Part shown: positions 7,459-16,768 of the stretch, piece after piece | How the letters are laid out: each line of letters opens with the position of its first letter | Position numbering within the stretch: position 1 is the first letter of the stretch | Origin: GWA2-46-15 sp964551525 | Lineage (GTDB): Bacteria > Patescibacteriota > Minisyncoccia > Minisyncoccales > GWA2-46-15 | DNA length: 64,000 bases | Assembly (NCBI GenBank): GCA_964551525.1 | Contig: CAZKCH010000001.1 | Span: 1-64,000 of the forward strand | Direction: 5' to 3' | Made by a program: the position numbers and the translations under genes | Notes under the pieces: model-generated | Databases searched by the model: none | What the model was told of the DNA's origin: nothing | What the model saw: the letters and a program-made list of their open reading frames with translations, nothing else

Positions 7459-8973
7459 ATGTCTTTTAAATCTTTTGTCTTGCGCCATCGTCGCTTAGCC
7501 ACATCATTTATGTCTTCTCGCGGCGCCACGTCTTGGGAAAAATCAGGCGCAAAAAAAGCATTAAAGAGATTTTTAATAGTAGCGAAAACCGTTCCCGCTT
7601 ATCAAAAATTTCTAAAAGAAAAGGGGATTGATCCGGAGAAAATAAAAACAATTGATGATTTCAAAAATCTGCCTATTTTAGATAAGAACAACTATTTAAG
7701 AAAATACGAGATTGAGGACTTATGTCTCGATGGAAAACTGCATGATAAATATCTGATTGACAGAAGCTCGGGATATTCTGGAGCATCTTTTTTCTGGCCC
7801 AGAACCGCCTCAGAGGACCAGAATTACCCGCTCTATATGAAATTGGCTTATGAACAATTCTATCAAATCCATAAGAAAAAAACTTTGATGATTATTTCTT
7901 TGGCCTTAGGAAGCTGGGTTGGAGGAGAAAAAATCTCTTGGGCAACTAGGGAAATTGCCATAAATAATAAAATCCCTTTCACCGTTATCACGCCCGGTTT
8001 AAATTTAGAAGAAATCCTTGAAATCATCACTTTCTTCAAAGGCAAATACGATCAATTCGTTTTAGTGGGCTATCCGCCATTCATAAAAAAAGTAATCGAC
8101 GAAGGGGAAAAACAAGGTATTGATTGGAAGAAAATCAACATGAAGATCGGTCTTGGAGGAGAAGGATATTCTGAGGAATGGCGGGAATACATAAAAAACA
8201 AAGTGGGCTTACCCGAAAACGATCTTATGGGAGTTGCGGGCGGTTATGGCGCTGCCGATTTGGGCATGAGTGTCGGCCGAGAATACCCTATTTCTGTTCT
8301 TATCAGAAAACTTGCCCACCAAGATAAAAATTTAGCTGTTGAGCTTTTCAAAGACGAAAACCTGCCTTCCTTATGCCAATACGACCCTAGCGCATTCTAT
8401 ATAGAAGAAGTCAACAAGGAATTAATCTTTTCTTGCGCGCCTGGAATTCCTTTGATCCGCTATAATATTCGGGATCGAGGCGGAGTACTTCCGTTCGCTA
8501 AGGCGATAAGCGTTTTAAACGCCCACGGATATGATCCGATCGCCCTGTTAAAAGAAAAAGGTTACAGCCAAAAAGATATCTGGCAATTGCCGTTCTTTTA
8601 TGTTTTCGGCAGAAGCGATGGAACAATACCGGTCTGCGGCGGAAAAATATATGTTGAAAATATTAAAATGGCCTTAGAAAATTCCGAATTGGCCGAAACC
8701 AATACTGGAAAGTTTAATATGAAAATCGATTTTGATCAAAAACAAAACCAAAAACTTATTATTAATATAGAGCTTTCAAACGGAATCGTGCCGAATGAAC
8801 AATCAAACACGTTATATCAAAATGTCATTGTTGATACTTTAAGAAAAGTTAATTCGGAGTATAATATTCTTTATCAAACAAACAAAGAAGGAGTAACGCC
8901 GATAATCAATCTATTTTCCTTCAACGACAAAAAGAATTTCCCCGATGATCCGATTAAAATAAAATACATTTAA
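7459..8973 (+). CDS. PaaK-like adenylate-forming enzyme
   Basis: 504 residues of the phenylacetate-CoA ligase (PaaK) type within the ANL superfamily. The N-terminal PAYQKFLKEKGIDPEKIKTIDDFKNLPILDK region is the usual PaaK opening. The phosphate loop is divergent (DRSSGYSGASFFW instead of SSGTTGKP), and the later GGYGAAD, LIRYNIRDRGG and FGRSDGT blocks correspond to the adenylate-binding and hinge motifs. Such enzymes activate a carboxylate as acyl-AMP for transfer to CoA or a carrier. No carrier protein is nearby. The stop is followed immediately by the ATG of the histidine kinase gene, implying coupled expression. Substrate unknown. Confidence 0.8.
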   Translation: MSFKSFVLRHRRLATSFMSSRGATSWEKSGAKKALKRFLIVAKTVPAYQKFLKEKGIDPEKIKTIDDFKNLPILDKNNYLRKYEIEDLCLDGKLHDKYLIDRSSGYSGASFFWPRTASEDQNYPLYMKLAYEQFYQIHKKKTLMIISLALGSWVGGEKISWATREIAINNKIPFTVITPGLNLEEILEIITFFKGKYDQFVLVGYPPFIKKVIDEGEKQGIDWKKINMKIGLGGEGYSEEWREYIKNKVGLPENDLMGVAGGYGAADLGMSVGREYPISVLIRKLAHQDKNLAVELFKDENLPSLCQYDPSAFYIEEVNKELIFSCAPGIPLIRYNIRDRGGVLPFAKAISVLNAHGYDPIALLKEKGYSQKDIWQLPFFYVFGRSDGTIPVCGGKIYVENIKMALENSELAETNTGKFNMKIDFDQKQNQKLIINIELSNGIVPNEQSNTLYQNVIVDTLRKVNSEYNILYQTNKEGVTPIINLFSFNDKKNFPDDPIKIKYI

Positions 8974-11160
8974 ATGAGCTCTGGCCAAATAATCTCTCTG
9001 CTCATAGCGGGCATCAACACTCTTTTAGCTATTTTTGTATTGGGGAAAAATCCAAAAAGCATATCTAATCGCTATTTTTCTCTTTTTACTTTTTCGGTTA
9101 CTTTTTGGGGAATAGGATTATTAATGACGCAAATGACCGGAAAGATGATATGGGCAGAAATAACTTTCGCTTTTGGAATCTTAATGGGGCTCAGTTTTGT
9201 TTTATTTTCTTATGTTTTCCCTCGGACGGATAAAAAAATTCCTCTTTATGTTTATATTATCTTTTTAATCCCCGCCGTCTTGTTTTTAGGACTACTGCCA
9301 TCCGGTTCTATCATTAAAGGATTCCAGATTATCGGAGACAGCTTGAAGCCAGAATTAGGACCTCTCTACGGATTCTTTATGAGCTATGTTGTCCTTTCCG
9401 TAATTTACGGCATCGGTCTGCTCATAATAAGGTGGCGCCGCGCCACAGGGATAACAAAAATGCAATTTCGTTATTTGGGCGCCGGGTTTGCCTTATTCTC
9501 TATGGGAGCAGTCTTAACAAATATTATCTTACCGGCAATTGGAATTTATCAATTCAATAACCTTGGCCCTTCTTTATCAATAACGGTTGTTATTTTCACG
9601 GCTTATTCTATTACCAGATATCGTCTAATGAATCTCCGTTTGGTTTTAGGGAAAAGCGCCGTTTATCTTTTATCTTTCTGCGCTACCATCGTTTTGATTT
9701 TTATATTCACTTACTTTTTAGACATATCTAAAGAACTTTTTGTTTTAAATACCACCAGCGTCAGTATACTAATTTTAAGCATGATTTTATTGCAATTTAT
9801 CCTTGGAATCGGAAGGAAATTTGCCGCCAAATATTTCTATTCCTCTTTCTACAATTATCAAGGAACATTAACAGAATTAGGGAGAAAACTAACTCAAGTT
9901 TTGGACATAGATCTTTTAAGTGATTTGTTTTCGGATACTCTTTCGCAAACAATGAAACTGGATCGAATCGTTGTCCTTTTAAAAGACGCTGGTGGAAATT
10001 ATCGAATCCAAAAAAACATCGGTTTCGATGGAAAAAACGGAATTTCTCTTGTTAGAAACAACTTTTTGACAGATTACTTAGAAGCCACACAAAACCTTCT
10101 ATCTTATGAAGAACTGTCTTTGATTATTAAGGAGGTTACTGATTTAAAGAAAAAAAATGACCTTCAGGTAATAAAAACGAATATGGAAAGAATAGAAGCC
10201 ATGGTTTGCCTACCCCTCTTAATAGAGAAGAAAATGATTGGTATGATTGTCTTGGGAAATAAGGCATCTAGAGATCCTTATTCCAAAGAAGATTTCGATC
10301 TTTTAACTAATCTGATGAATCAAGCATCGGTAGCATTACAGAATGCAAAACTTTTCTCGCAAGTTAAAGATCTTTCACAAAATCTCCAGGAAAAAGTGGA
10401 TGAACAAACCAAAGAGTTGAAAGACGCTTATGACGAATTAAAACGCTTAGATCAAGCCAAGTCGGAATTTATTTCCATTGCCTCGCACCAGTTGAGAACG
10501 CCTTTGGCGGCCATCAAGGGTTATATTTCAATGATATTGGACGGCTCCTATGGCGTCATTGAAACCACCACTAAAAATACGCTGATAAAAGTTTCCCAAG
10601 CCAATGAACGGCTGGTGAAAATAGTCAACGATCTTTTAAACTTGTCCCGCATTGAAGGCGGCCGGATGAAATTCGAACCGCAACTGATCTCTTTGGAAAA
10701 ACTGATTGAGGGAGCGATCAATATCTTTAAGATCGAGGCGCAGAAAAAAGGCCTCACTCTAAAATTCCAAAAACCAAAAATACCATTACCGAAAATAATG
10801 GTTGACCAGGAAAAATTAGACCAGGCGATTTTCAATCTGATCGATAATGCCATCCATTATACCGAAAATGGTAGCATCGCCATAAGCGCGGAGGTGATTA
10901 AAAATAAAGATAAAGAATCCGGAAGCAAAGCGCTGATAAGAGTTCAGGACACCGGCCGAGGGATGGAAACGAAAGAATTAGGCGCGCTTTTTGAAAAATT
11001 CTCCCGCGGTAAAGAAGCGGGCCGATTTTGGACCGAGGGCACGGGCTTAGGGCTTTTTGTGGCAAGAAAGTTTGTGGAAATTCATCGAGGCCGGATTTGG
11101 GCGGAATCAGAAGGAGAAGGCAAGGGATCAACGTTTATAATCGAATTACCAATTAATTAA
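8974..11160 (+). CDS. Membrane sensor histidine kinase (7TM-GAF-HisKA-HATPase)
   Basis: 728 residues. The first 230 or so form a multi-pass sensor resembling the histidine-kinase N-terminal 7TM domain, with two further hydrophobic helices to about 290. A GAF-like domain follows (about 305-460), then a coiled coil, the HisKA dimerisation domain with phospho-acceptor His505 in SHQLRTPLAAIKGY, and a HATPase domain with N box DNAIHYTENG, G1 box DTGRGM and G2 box GTGLGL. Family knowledge: the kinase phosphorylates a response regulator; none is encoded in this window. Translation starts at the base after the PaaK-like stop, a tight link between the two. Confidence 0.93.
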   Translation: MSSGQIISLLIAGINTLLAIFVLGKNPKSISNRYFSLFTFSVTFWGIGLLMTQMTGKMIWAEITFAFGILMGLSFVLFSYVFPRTDKKIPLYVYIIFLIPAVLFLGLLPSGSIIKGFQIIGDSLKPELGPLYGFFMSYVVLSVIYGIGLLIIRWRRATGITKMQFRYLGAGFALFSMGAVLTNIILPAIGIYQFNNLGPSLSITVVIFTAYSITRYRLMNLRLVLGKSAVYLLSFCATIVLIFIFTYFLDISKELFVLNTTSVSILILSMILLQFILGIGRKFAAKYFYSSFYNYQGTLTELGRKLTQVLDIDLLSDLFSDTLSQTMKLDRIVVLLKDAGGNYRIQKNIGFDGKNGISLVRNNFLTDYLEATQNLLSYEELSLIIKEVTDLKKKNDLQVIKTNMERIEAMVCLPLLIEKKMIGMIVLGNKASRDPYSKEDFDLLTNLMNQASVALQNAKLFSQVKDLSQNLQEKVDEQTKELKDAYDELKRLDQAKSEFISIASHQLRTPLAAIKGYISMILDGSYGVIETTTKNTLIKVSQANERLVKIVNDLLNLSRIEGGRMKFEPQLISLEKLIEGAINIFKIEAQKKGLTLKFQKPKIPLPKIMVDQEKLDQAIFNLIDNAIHYTENGSIAISAEVIKNKDKESGSKALIRVQDTGRGMETKELGALFEKFSRGKEAGRFWTEGTGLGLFVARKFVEIHRGRIWAESEGEGKGSTFIIELPIN

Positions 11161-11166
11161 TCTGAA

Positions 11167-11844
11167 ATGGCGAAATTATTTTTATTAAGGCACATTAAGT
11201 CCCAGTGGAATGAAGAAAATCGATTCACCGGTTGGGTGGATGTGCCGTTAGCCAAGGACGCAAGCAATAAAGCCAAAGAATTGGCTGATAAAATATTCCA
11301 ATTAAAAATTGATAGGATTTATTCCTCGCCGCTGTTCAGGAATGAAGACACGGTTTCCAAGCTGTTCGATTTCAGCAACGAAAAGTACCCGGTTTTCGTT
11401 CATCTTGATGGGGGAAAAATGGAAAATTGGAGCCGCTTCACCAGCGCAAACAGAAACGAAGTTCCGGTCTTTGTCACCGAGAACCTAAATGAAAGGCATT
11501 ATGGCAAGCTACAGGGGGTGAATAAAACCGAAGCAATGAAAAAATACGGAGAAGATATGATCCGCCTTTGGCGCCGGAGTTATAAAGCCGCGCCGCCGGG
11601 AGGGGAAAGCTTAGCCACGGTCTGCAAAAGAACAAATCTTTTTTATCGCCGATACGTTGAAAAAGATCTTCGGGAAGGAAGAAATGTCCTAATTGTTGCC
11701 AGTCATAATTCTTTAAGGTCGATTGTCAAATATATTGAGAAAATCTCTGATAGTGATATCATTAACACGGAAATCCCTTATGCCGGTTTAAGAGAATATG
11801 AATTTGATAATTCATTAATAATAAAAAACAAAAAAGAATTATAA
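11167..11844 (+). CDS. gpmA: Histidine phosphatase family, phosphoglycerate mutase-like (GpmA type)
   Basis: 225 residues that follow the dPGM pattern: LLRHIKSQWNEENRFTGWVDVPL at the N-terminus, NERHYGKLQGVNKTEA with the catalytic Glu/Arg region, and ASHNSLRSIVKY near the C-terminus. Family role: interconversion of 3- and 2-phosphoglycerate. Odd: the signature RHGES is RHIKS, and the second-His block HGNSLR reads SHNSLR. The catalytic histidines and Arg appear kept, so activity is plausible but less certain than the fold. It fits with gap, the aldolase and PEP synthase encoded downstream. Confidence 0.85.
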   Translation: MAKLFLLRHIKSQWNEENRFTGWVDVPLAKDASNKAKELADKIFQLKIDRIYSSPLFRNEDTVSKLFDFSNEKYPVFVHLDGGKMENWSRFTSANRNEVPVFVTENLNERHYGKLQGVNKTEAMKKYGEDMIRLWRRSYKAAPPGGESLATVCKRTNLFYRRYVEKDLREGRNVLIVASHNSLRSIVKYIEKISDSDIINTEIPYAGLREYEFDNSLIIKNKKEL

Positions 11845-11845
11845 T

Positions 11846-12808
11846 ATGAAGAAGAAATTAATTATCGGGATCGCTGTTTTAGCCGTTATCGTAGCCGTTG
11901 TTTTACTAATCAAAGATAACCGCCTTCCTCTTGGTTGGCTTTCTATTAAATCAAGGGCGGAACGAGTCGGAGAAGAAGCGCTCAGTTTTATCAACGAAAA
12001 TCTTCTTAGCCAGCAAGGCATCACTGCTTCTTTAAATAAGGCCTCTGACGACGGCAGTGTTTACAAGCTGGAAATAAAAATCGGCGATCGGGACACGATT
12101 GTTTACGTTTCCAAAGACGGCCGGTATCTTTTCCCAGAGGGCATTGAATTGAAACCAAGCCCGTCTCCGTCTGCCAGTCCCTCAGCGCCGCCCGTCAGCG
12201 CCAAACCAGAGATAAAACTTTTTGTGATGAGTTATTGTCCTTTTGGTTTGCAGGCGGAAAAGGCCTATTTGCCGGTTTACGAATTACTGAAGGATAAAGC
12301 GGACTTCGGCATTTATTTCGTTGATTACATTATGCACGGCAAGCAAGAAATCGATGAAAATCTAAGGCAATACTGCATTCAGAAAGAACAAACAGCGAAA
12401 TTCAGCGCCTATCTTGACTGCTTTACCAAAAGCGGGGAATCGGCCTCGTGTTTAACCCAAACGGGAGTCAATCAACAAACCATGGCCAATTGCGTGGCAG
12501 AAACCGATTCTGCTTTTAAAATCACCGAACTCTATAACGATGAAACCACTTGGTTGAGCGGCACTTATCCGCAATTCAATGTCCAGAAAGAACTTAACGA
12601 CCAATATAATGTTGGCGGTTCGCCAACCATTGTTATTAATGGCCAAGAAATGTCTTTAGCCAAGCGCTCGCCGGAAGCGTTTAAAAATCTTGTTTGCCAG
12701 GCATTTGAAACAAGGCCAGCAGAATGCGACCAGGAACTTTCCACGGCCGTTAGCGAATCGGGATTCGGCAGCGGCAGCGGCAATAGCTCGGGAGGGGAAT
12801 GCCAATAG
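11846..12808 (+). CDS. Membrane-anchored thioredoxin-fold protein (DsbA/GILT-like)
   Basis: 320 residues. An N-terminal membrane helix (about 4-22) is followed by a linker with a PSPSPSASPSAPP run and a thioredoxin-fold domain starting at KLFVMSYCPFG, with Cys131. The motif is CPFG, so a resolving Cys is not in the usual CxxC position; further Cys residues occur downstream (YCIQKEQ, LDCFTK, SCLTQ, NCVAE). GSPTIVING supplies the cis-Pro loop typical of the fold. Probably an extracytoplasmic thiol oxidoreductase. The glutaredoxin gene follows 49 bases later. Confidence 0.75.
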   Translation: MKKKLIIGIAVLAVIVAVVLLIKDNRLPLGWLSIKSRAERVGEEALSFINENLLSQQGITASLNKASDDGSVYKLEIKIGDRDTIVYVSKDGRYLFPEGIELKPSPSPSASPSAPPVSAKPEIKLFVMSYCPFGLQAEKAYLPVYELLKDKADFGIYFVDYIMHGKQEIDENLRQYCIQKEQTAKFSAYLDCFTKSGESASCLTQTGVNQQTMANCVAETDSAFKITELYNDETTWLSGTYPQFNVQKELNDQYNVGGSPTIVINGQEMSLAKRSPEAFKNLVCQAFETRPAECDQELSTAVSESGFGSGSGNSSGGECQ

Positions 12809-12857
12809 ATCTAAATCCTAAATCCTAATTTCTAATTTCTAAACACGTTTAAATTTT

Positions 12858-13109
12858 ATGGAAGAAATAAAACCGAAAATCAGGGTTTTCAGTACGCCGA
12901 CGTGCCCTTACTGCGTTACCTTAAAAGAATTTCTCAAAGAGAAAGGTTTTGAGTTTGCCGACATTGATGTTTCCCAAGACCAAGGCGCGCTTGAGGAAAT
13001 GGTAGGCAGAACAAAGCAAATGGGCGTACCGGTAATTGACATTAACGATGAGTTTATTATCGGATTTGATAAGGAAAAAATAAGTAAATTGCTCAACATT
13101 AATGACTAA
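12858..13109 (+). CDS. Glutaredoxin-like protein
   Basis: 83-residue glutaredoxin/NrdH-type protein with the active-site CPYC in FSTPTCPYCVTLK (Cys16 and Cys19), the cis-Pro segment MGVPVIDINDEFIIGFD, and normal length. Cytosolic dithiol-disulfide exchange. Its last 8 bases overlap the start of gap (ATGACTAA), so the two are translationally linked. Confidence 0.92.
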   Translation: MEEIKPKIRVFSTPTCPYCVTLKEFLKEKGFEFADIDVSQDQGALEEMVGRTKQMGVPVIDINDEFIIGFDKEKISKLLNIND

Positions 13110-14142
13110 AATTGCGGTCAACGGATTTGGCAGGATTGGCCGGTTGACATTGCGCCGAATTCTTGAAAATCACCCGGATTTGGAAGTAACAGCAGTTAAT
13201 GATTTGATGGATGCGGAAACGGCAGCTTATCTTTTAAAACACGATTCGGTTTATGGCCAGTTATCGCCATCAATAGCAATAAAAAACGGGGAAAAAGGCG
13301 CCAACGGCAAATTACTAATAGGCGATCGGGAAGTCCTATTTTTCAGTGAGCCGGATCCGCTCAATCTGCCCTGGGATAAACTCGGTGTCGAGCTTGTCAT
13401 TGAAGCAAGCGGCCAATTCACCAGCCGTAGTAAAGCGATCAAACATTTGGAAGCGGGCGCTAAAAGAGTGATTATTTCCGCCAATAGCGACGACGCTGAT
13501 TTAGCCATTATTTTCGGCGTTAACCACGAAGAATATTCTCCGAAAAAACATCAAATCATTGCTAATAACTCTTGCACTACTAATTGCGCTGTGCCGGTTT
13601 TCCTTGTTATTGATAAAAACTTCGGCGTGGAAAAGGCCCTGTTCACCACGGTTCATGCCGTTACCGCCAGCCAAAGTCTGATTGACCAACCCAAAAAAAA
13701 CTTGAGAGAAAGCCGGGCGGCTTTTAGTAATATTATTCCTTCTGATACGGGCGCGGATAAGGCCGTGGCCCAGGTTCTGCCTTGGTTAAGCGGGAAAATT
13801 TCCGGCACAGCTTTTCGGGTGCCGGTTTTGTCCGGATCAATCTTAGAAATCAATATCCAGACAAAAAAAGAAACTTCAGTTGAAGAAATAAATAAGGCCC
13901 TTGAAAAAGCCGCCACAGAAGAATTAAAAGGCGTCTTGGCTGTTTCCCGCGAACCATTGGTTTCCAGCGACATTGTCGGCTCAAGTTTTGCCGCCATCGT
14001 TGATTTAAATTTGACTAAGGTAATTAACTTGCCGAACGCCAAAGACCAAAATCTGATTAAAGTCGTGGCCTGGTACGACAACGAATACGGTTATTGCTGC
14101 CAGCTGGCAAAATTAGCGGAATATATTTCAAAACAAAATTAA
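13102..14142 (+). CDS. gap: Glyceraldehyde-3-phosphate dehydrogenase, type I
   Basis: 346 residues: NAD-binding start IAVNGFGRIGRLTLR, catalytic Cys158 in NNSCTTNC, FTTVHAVTASQ, and the C-terminal WYDNEYGY. Converts glyceraldehyde-3-phosphate to 1,3-bisphosphoglycerate. It overlaps the glutaredoxin gene by 8 bases and is followed by a strong intrinsic terminator, ending the gpmA to gap transcription unit. Ordinary composition, no truncation. Confidence 0.97.
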   Translation: MTKIAVNGFGRIGRLTLRRILENHPDLEVTAVNDLMDAETAAYLLKHDSVYGQLSPSIAIKNGEKGANGKLLIGDREVLFFSEPDPLNLPWDKLGVELVIEASGQFTSRSKAIKHLEAGAKRVIISANSDDADLAIIFGVNHEEYSPKKHQIIANNSCTTNCAVPVFLVIDKNFGVEKALFTTVHAVTASQSLIDQPKKNLRESRAAFSNIIPSDTGADKAVAQVLPWLSGKISGTAFRVPVLSGSILEINIQTKKETSVEEINKALEKAATEELKGVLAVSREPLVSSDIVGSSFAAIVDLNLTKVINLPNAKDQNLIKVVAWYDNEYGYCCQLAKLAEYISKQN

Positions 14143-14162
14143 TTTTAAAACCAGGTGAAAAA

Positions 14163-14188
14163 GCGCCCGCTGGGCGTCTTTTTTGTTT
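14163..14188 (+). terminator. Intrinsic terminator after gap
   Basis: Stem GCGCCC/GGGCGT with a GCT loop, followed by a T-rich run (TCTTTTTTGTTTT). It lies between gap and acs and shows that an upstream ATG for acs at 14155 cannot be the normal start. Confidence 0.85.
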
Positions 14189-14193
14189 TAAGC

Positions 14194-14199
14194 TATAAT
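14194..14199 (+). promoter_or_regulatory. -10 element for acs
   Basis: TATAAT directly after the gap terminator, 21 bases before the chosen acs start. The context TTTAAGCTATAAT recurs before the PEP synthase gene at 17590. No good -35 box is seen. Confidence 0.55.
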
Positions 14200-14220
14200 G
14201 AAATTACTAACAAAATTACT

Positions 14221-16122
14221 ATGGAAAAAAACAAAGAGGTTTATCAAATCGCCAGCCAAGATCCGATCAAGTTTTGGGGCGAGATAGCCAAACAGGAAAT
14301 CGTTTGGAAGAGGCCCTGGAAAAAGACATTTGTTCATAAACCGCCTTATTTCCAATGGTTTTGCCGCGGCGAACTCAACATCACGGAAAATTGCCTTGAT
14401 TTGAATGCGAAAAGCAATCCGGACAAAATCGCTTTGATCTGGGAACCGGAACCAGTCGACGAAAAACCCAAAATCATAACCTATGGAGAACTGTTCTCCG
14501 CCACTTGCCGGTTTGCCAATGCCTTGAAAAAACTGGGCGTCAGAAAAGGGGATCGGGTGGCAATTTACTTGCCCATGATTTCCGAAGGAGTGATCTCTAT
14601 GCTCGCTTGCGCTCGTATCGGCGCCGTCCACTCAATTGTTTTTTCTGCTTTTTCCAGCGCCGCCCTTAATGCCCGGCTTCAAGATGCCGGCGCTAAGATT
14701 TTAATTACTGCTGACGGTTATTTCCGGCGCGGCCAGATCATTAATCTCAAGGCGAGTGCCGATGCCGCCCTGGAAAACGTGAGAGTTAAGAAAATCATTG
14801 TCGTTAAAAGAGCGGGTAATCAAATTGCCTGGAATCCAAAAACTGATCTTTGGTATCACGATTTAATTAAAAACGAAAAGGACACTTGTCCTGCCGCGGC
14901 GATGGACAGCGAAGATCCGATGTTCATTCTTTACACTTCAGGCAGCACGGGCAAGCCCAAGGGCTGTTTGCACGCCTGCGGCGGCTATGCCGTCCAGACC
15001 AAAATCACGGGCAAATGGATTTTTGATTTCAAAAACAATGATGTTTTCTGGTGTACCGCTGATATCGGCTGGATTACCGGCCATACTTATGCTGTTTATT
15101 CGCCCTTGCTCAATGGCATCACTACGGTTATGTTCGAAGGCGCGCCTGATTGGCCAAATCCTGACCGCTGGGCAAAAACCGTTGAAAAACACAAAATCAC
15201 GATTTTCTATACAGCGCCGACGGCAATCAGGATGTTTCAAAAATACGGCATTGAACAAATTAAAAAAGAGGATTTAACCACTTTGCGGTTGTTGGGATCA
15301 GTAGGCGAGCCGATCGATGAAGCGGCTTGGCAATGGTATTTTGAAAATGTCGGTCAAAACAGATGCGAAATTGTTGATACCTGGTGGCAAACAGAAACCG
15401 GCGGCATTTTAATATCTTCTTTGCCGGGAATCGGACCAATCAAGCCCTGTTTTACCGGCCTGCCTTTTCCGGGAATAAAAGCAGAAATCTTTGATGATAA
15501 GGGCGAAATTTGCGCCCCTGATAAAACCGGCAACCTTGTCATTTTGCCGCCGTTCTCGCCGGGTATGTTCCGAGGAATATATAAAAACCCGAAAAAGTAT
15601 CTGGAAACCTATTGGTCGCAATACGGTAAAAAAACATATTTCACCTCTGACGCCGCCCTCAAAAACGAAAATGGCTTGATTAGGATTTTGGGCCGAGTTG
15701 ATGATGTTTTAAAAGTGGCCGGTCACCGCATTGCCACGGGCGAACTGGAAAACGCTGTGAATAAACACGCTTTTATCGGCGAATGCGCCGTCGTGGGCAT
15801 ACCCGATGCCATCAAGGGAGAAGCGATCGTTATTTTTGCAGTCAGAGAACATAGCCCGTTTTTTGACGCCGCCGACGCTAAAGATAAACCAAACCCAAAT
15901 AAGGACGAATTAAAACAAGCAGTGGTCGACCAGATTAAAAAAGAAATCGGCCCAATCGCCCTGCCCAAACAAATTTATATTGTTGAAGATCTGCCCAAAA
16001 CCAGATCGGGCAAAATTATGCGCCGGGTCTTGAAAAAACTGCTTGCCAATGAAGATCCGGGCGACCTTTCCACTTTAGCCAACCCCGAAATCGTCTCCAA
16101 AATTAAATCCCAAATAGAATAA
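14221..16122 (+). CDS. acsA: Acetyl-CoA synthetase (AMP-forming)
   Basis: Acetate + ATP + CoA to acetyl-CoA + AMP + PPi. From this start the protein has 633 residues (MEKNKEVYQIASQDP), typical for Acs. Motifs: ILYTSGSTGKPKGC (phosphate loop), WCTADIGWITGHTY, EIVDTWWQTETGG, GRVDDVLKVAGHRI (hinge), and PKTRSGKIMRR with the Lys that is often regulated by acetylation. I rejected the longer frame because it would read through the gap terminator and -10 box. The HD-domain gene follows 4 bases after the stop. Confidence 0.95.
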   Translation: MEKNKEVYQIASQDPIKFWGEIAKQEIVWKRPWKKTFVHKPPYFQWFCRGELNITENCLDLNAKSNPDKIALIWEPEPVDEKPKIITYGELFSATCRFANALKKLGVRKGDRVAIYLPMISEGVISMLACARIGAVHSIVFSAFSSAALNARLQDAGAKILITADGYFRRGQIINLKASADAALENVRVKKIIVVKRAGNQIAWNPKTDLWYHDLIKNEKDTCPAAAMDSEDPMFILYTSGSTGKPKGCLHACGGYAVQTKITGKWIFDFKNNDVFWCTADIGWITGHTYAVYSPLLNGITTVMFEGAPDWPNPDRWAKTVEKHKITIFYTAPTAIRMFQKYGIEQIKKEDLTTLRLLGSVGEPIDEAAWQWYFENVGQNRCEIVDTWWQTETGGILISSLPGIGPIKPCFTGLPFPGIKAEIFDDKGEICAPDKTGNLVILPPFSPGMFRGIYKNPKKYLETYWSQYGKKTYFTSDAALKNENGLIRILGRVDDVLKVAGHRIATGELENAVNKHAFIGECAVVGIPDAIKGEAIVIFAVREHSPFFDAADAKDKPNPNKDELKQAVVDQIKKEIGPIALPKQIYIVEDLPKTRSGKIMRRVLKKLLANEDPGDLSTLANPEIVSKIKSQIE

Positions 16123-16126
16123 ATCC

Positions 16127-16729
16127 ATGTCTAAAAAACAAAACATCAAAAATCTGGCGTCTTTCTTCTTTGAGATCGGGAACATGAGGAAAATTCCCCG
16201 AGCCCACCAACAGACTCTTTTAACTCAGGACTTGAGCGATAATATCGCCAGCCATTCTTTTCGCACAACTATTATTGGCTATTTTTTAGCTAAAGAGTTA
16301 AAGGCTGATGCCGACAAAGTAATAAAAATGTGCCTTTTACACGACACAGAAGAAACTCGTTGCGGTGATCAAAACTGGGTACACAAAAAATACATTAAGG
16401 TTTTCGAGAATGAAATCAGACAAGAACAACTCGGTTCGTTGCCAAACAATAAGGAATTATTGGAATTATCCAAAGAATATGACGAAAGAAAAACCTTGGA
16501 GGCAAAAATCGCTAAAGATGCCGATCTATTAGATCAAATACTAATCTTAAAAGAATATTGCCAACAAGGAAACCAAGAAGCAGGACATTGGCTGAAAATA
16601 GAAGAAAAGACAGAATGCCAGCAGGAAAAACTACTTTTTAACCAGTTATCAAAACAAATCTCTAAGGAAATTAAGAAGCAGGAACCAAGCGACTGGTGGG
16701 CCAACGCCTGGACACCCAAACGCCGTTAA
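16127..16729 (+). CDS. HD-domain hydrolase, YfbR/HDDC2-like 5'-nucleotidase
   Basis: 200 residues with the metal ligands of the YfbR/HDDC2 branch: His in NIASHSFRTT, the HD pair in CLLHDTEETRCGD, and a distal Asp in AKDADLLDQI. Relatives remove phosphate from deoxynucleoside monophosphates, so a nucleotide-salvage role is likely. The stop codon is followed within two bases by the REP-like palindrome that flanks the transposase gene. Confidence 0.85.
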   Translation: MSKKQNIKNLASFFFEIGNMRKIPRAHQQTLLTQDLSDNIASHSFRTTIIGYFLAKELKADADKVIKMCLLHDTEETRCGDQNWVHKKYIKVFENEIRQEQLGSLPNNKELLELSKEYDERKTLEAKIAKDADLLDQILILKEYCQQGNQEAGHWLKIEEKTECQQEKLLFNQLSKQISKEIKKQEPSDWWANAWTPKRR

Positions 16730-16730
16730 A

Positions 16731-16766
16731 AATAAGCTCGCAGAGACCCGTTCTCTGCAAATCTAT
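16731..16766. repeat. REP-like palindrome, left flank of RAYT gene
   Basis: AATAAGCTCG followed by CAGAGACCCGTTCTCTG, a hairpin with arms CAGAGA/TCTCTG. The same core occurs on the other side of the transposase gene (17506-17522, with an inverted partner at 17535-17548) and twice at 61089-61142. Confidence 0.9.
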
Positions 16767-16768
16767 AT

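Noticed and set aside
14155..14220. Longer acs reading frame starting at the ATG-like position upstream
   Set aside because: It would run through the gap terminator hairpin, its T-run and the TATAAT; the start at 14221 gives the normal Acs N-terminus.
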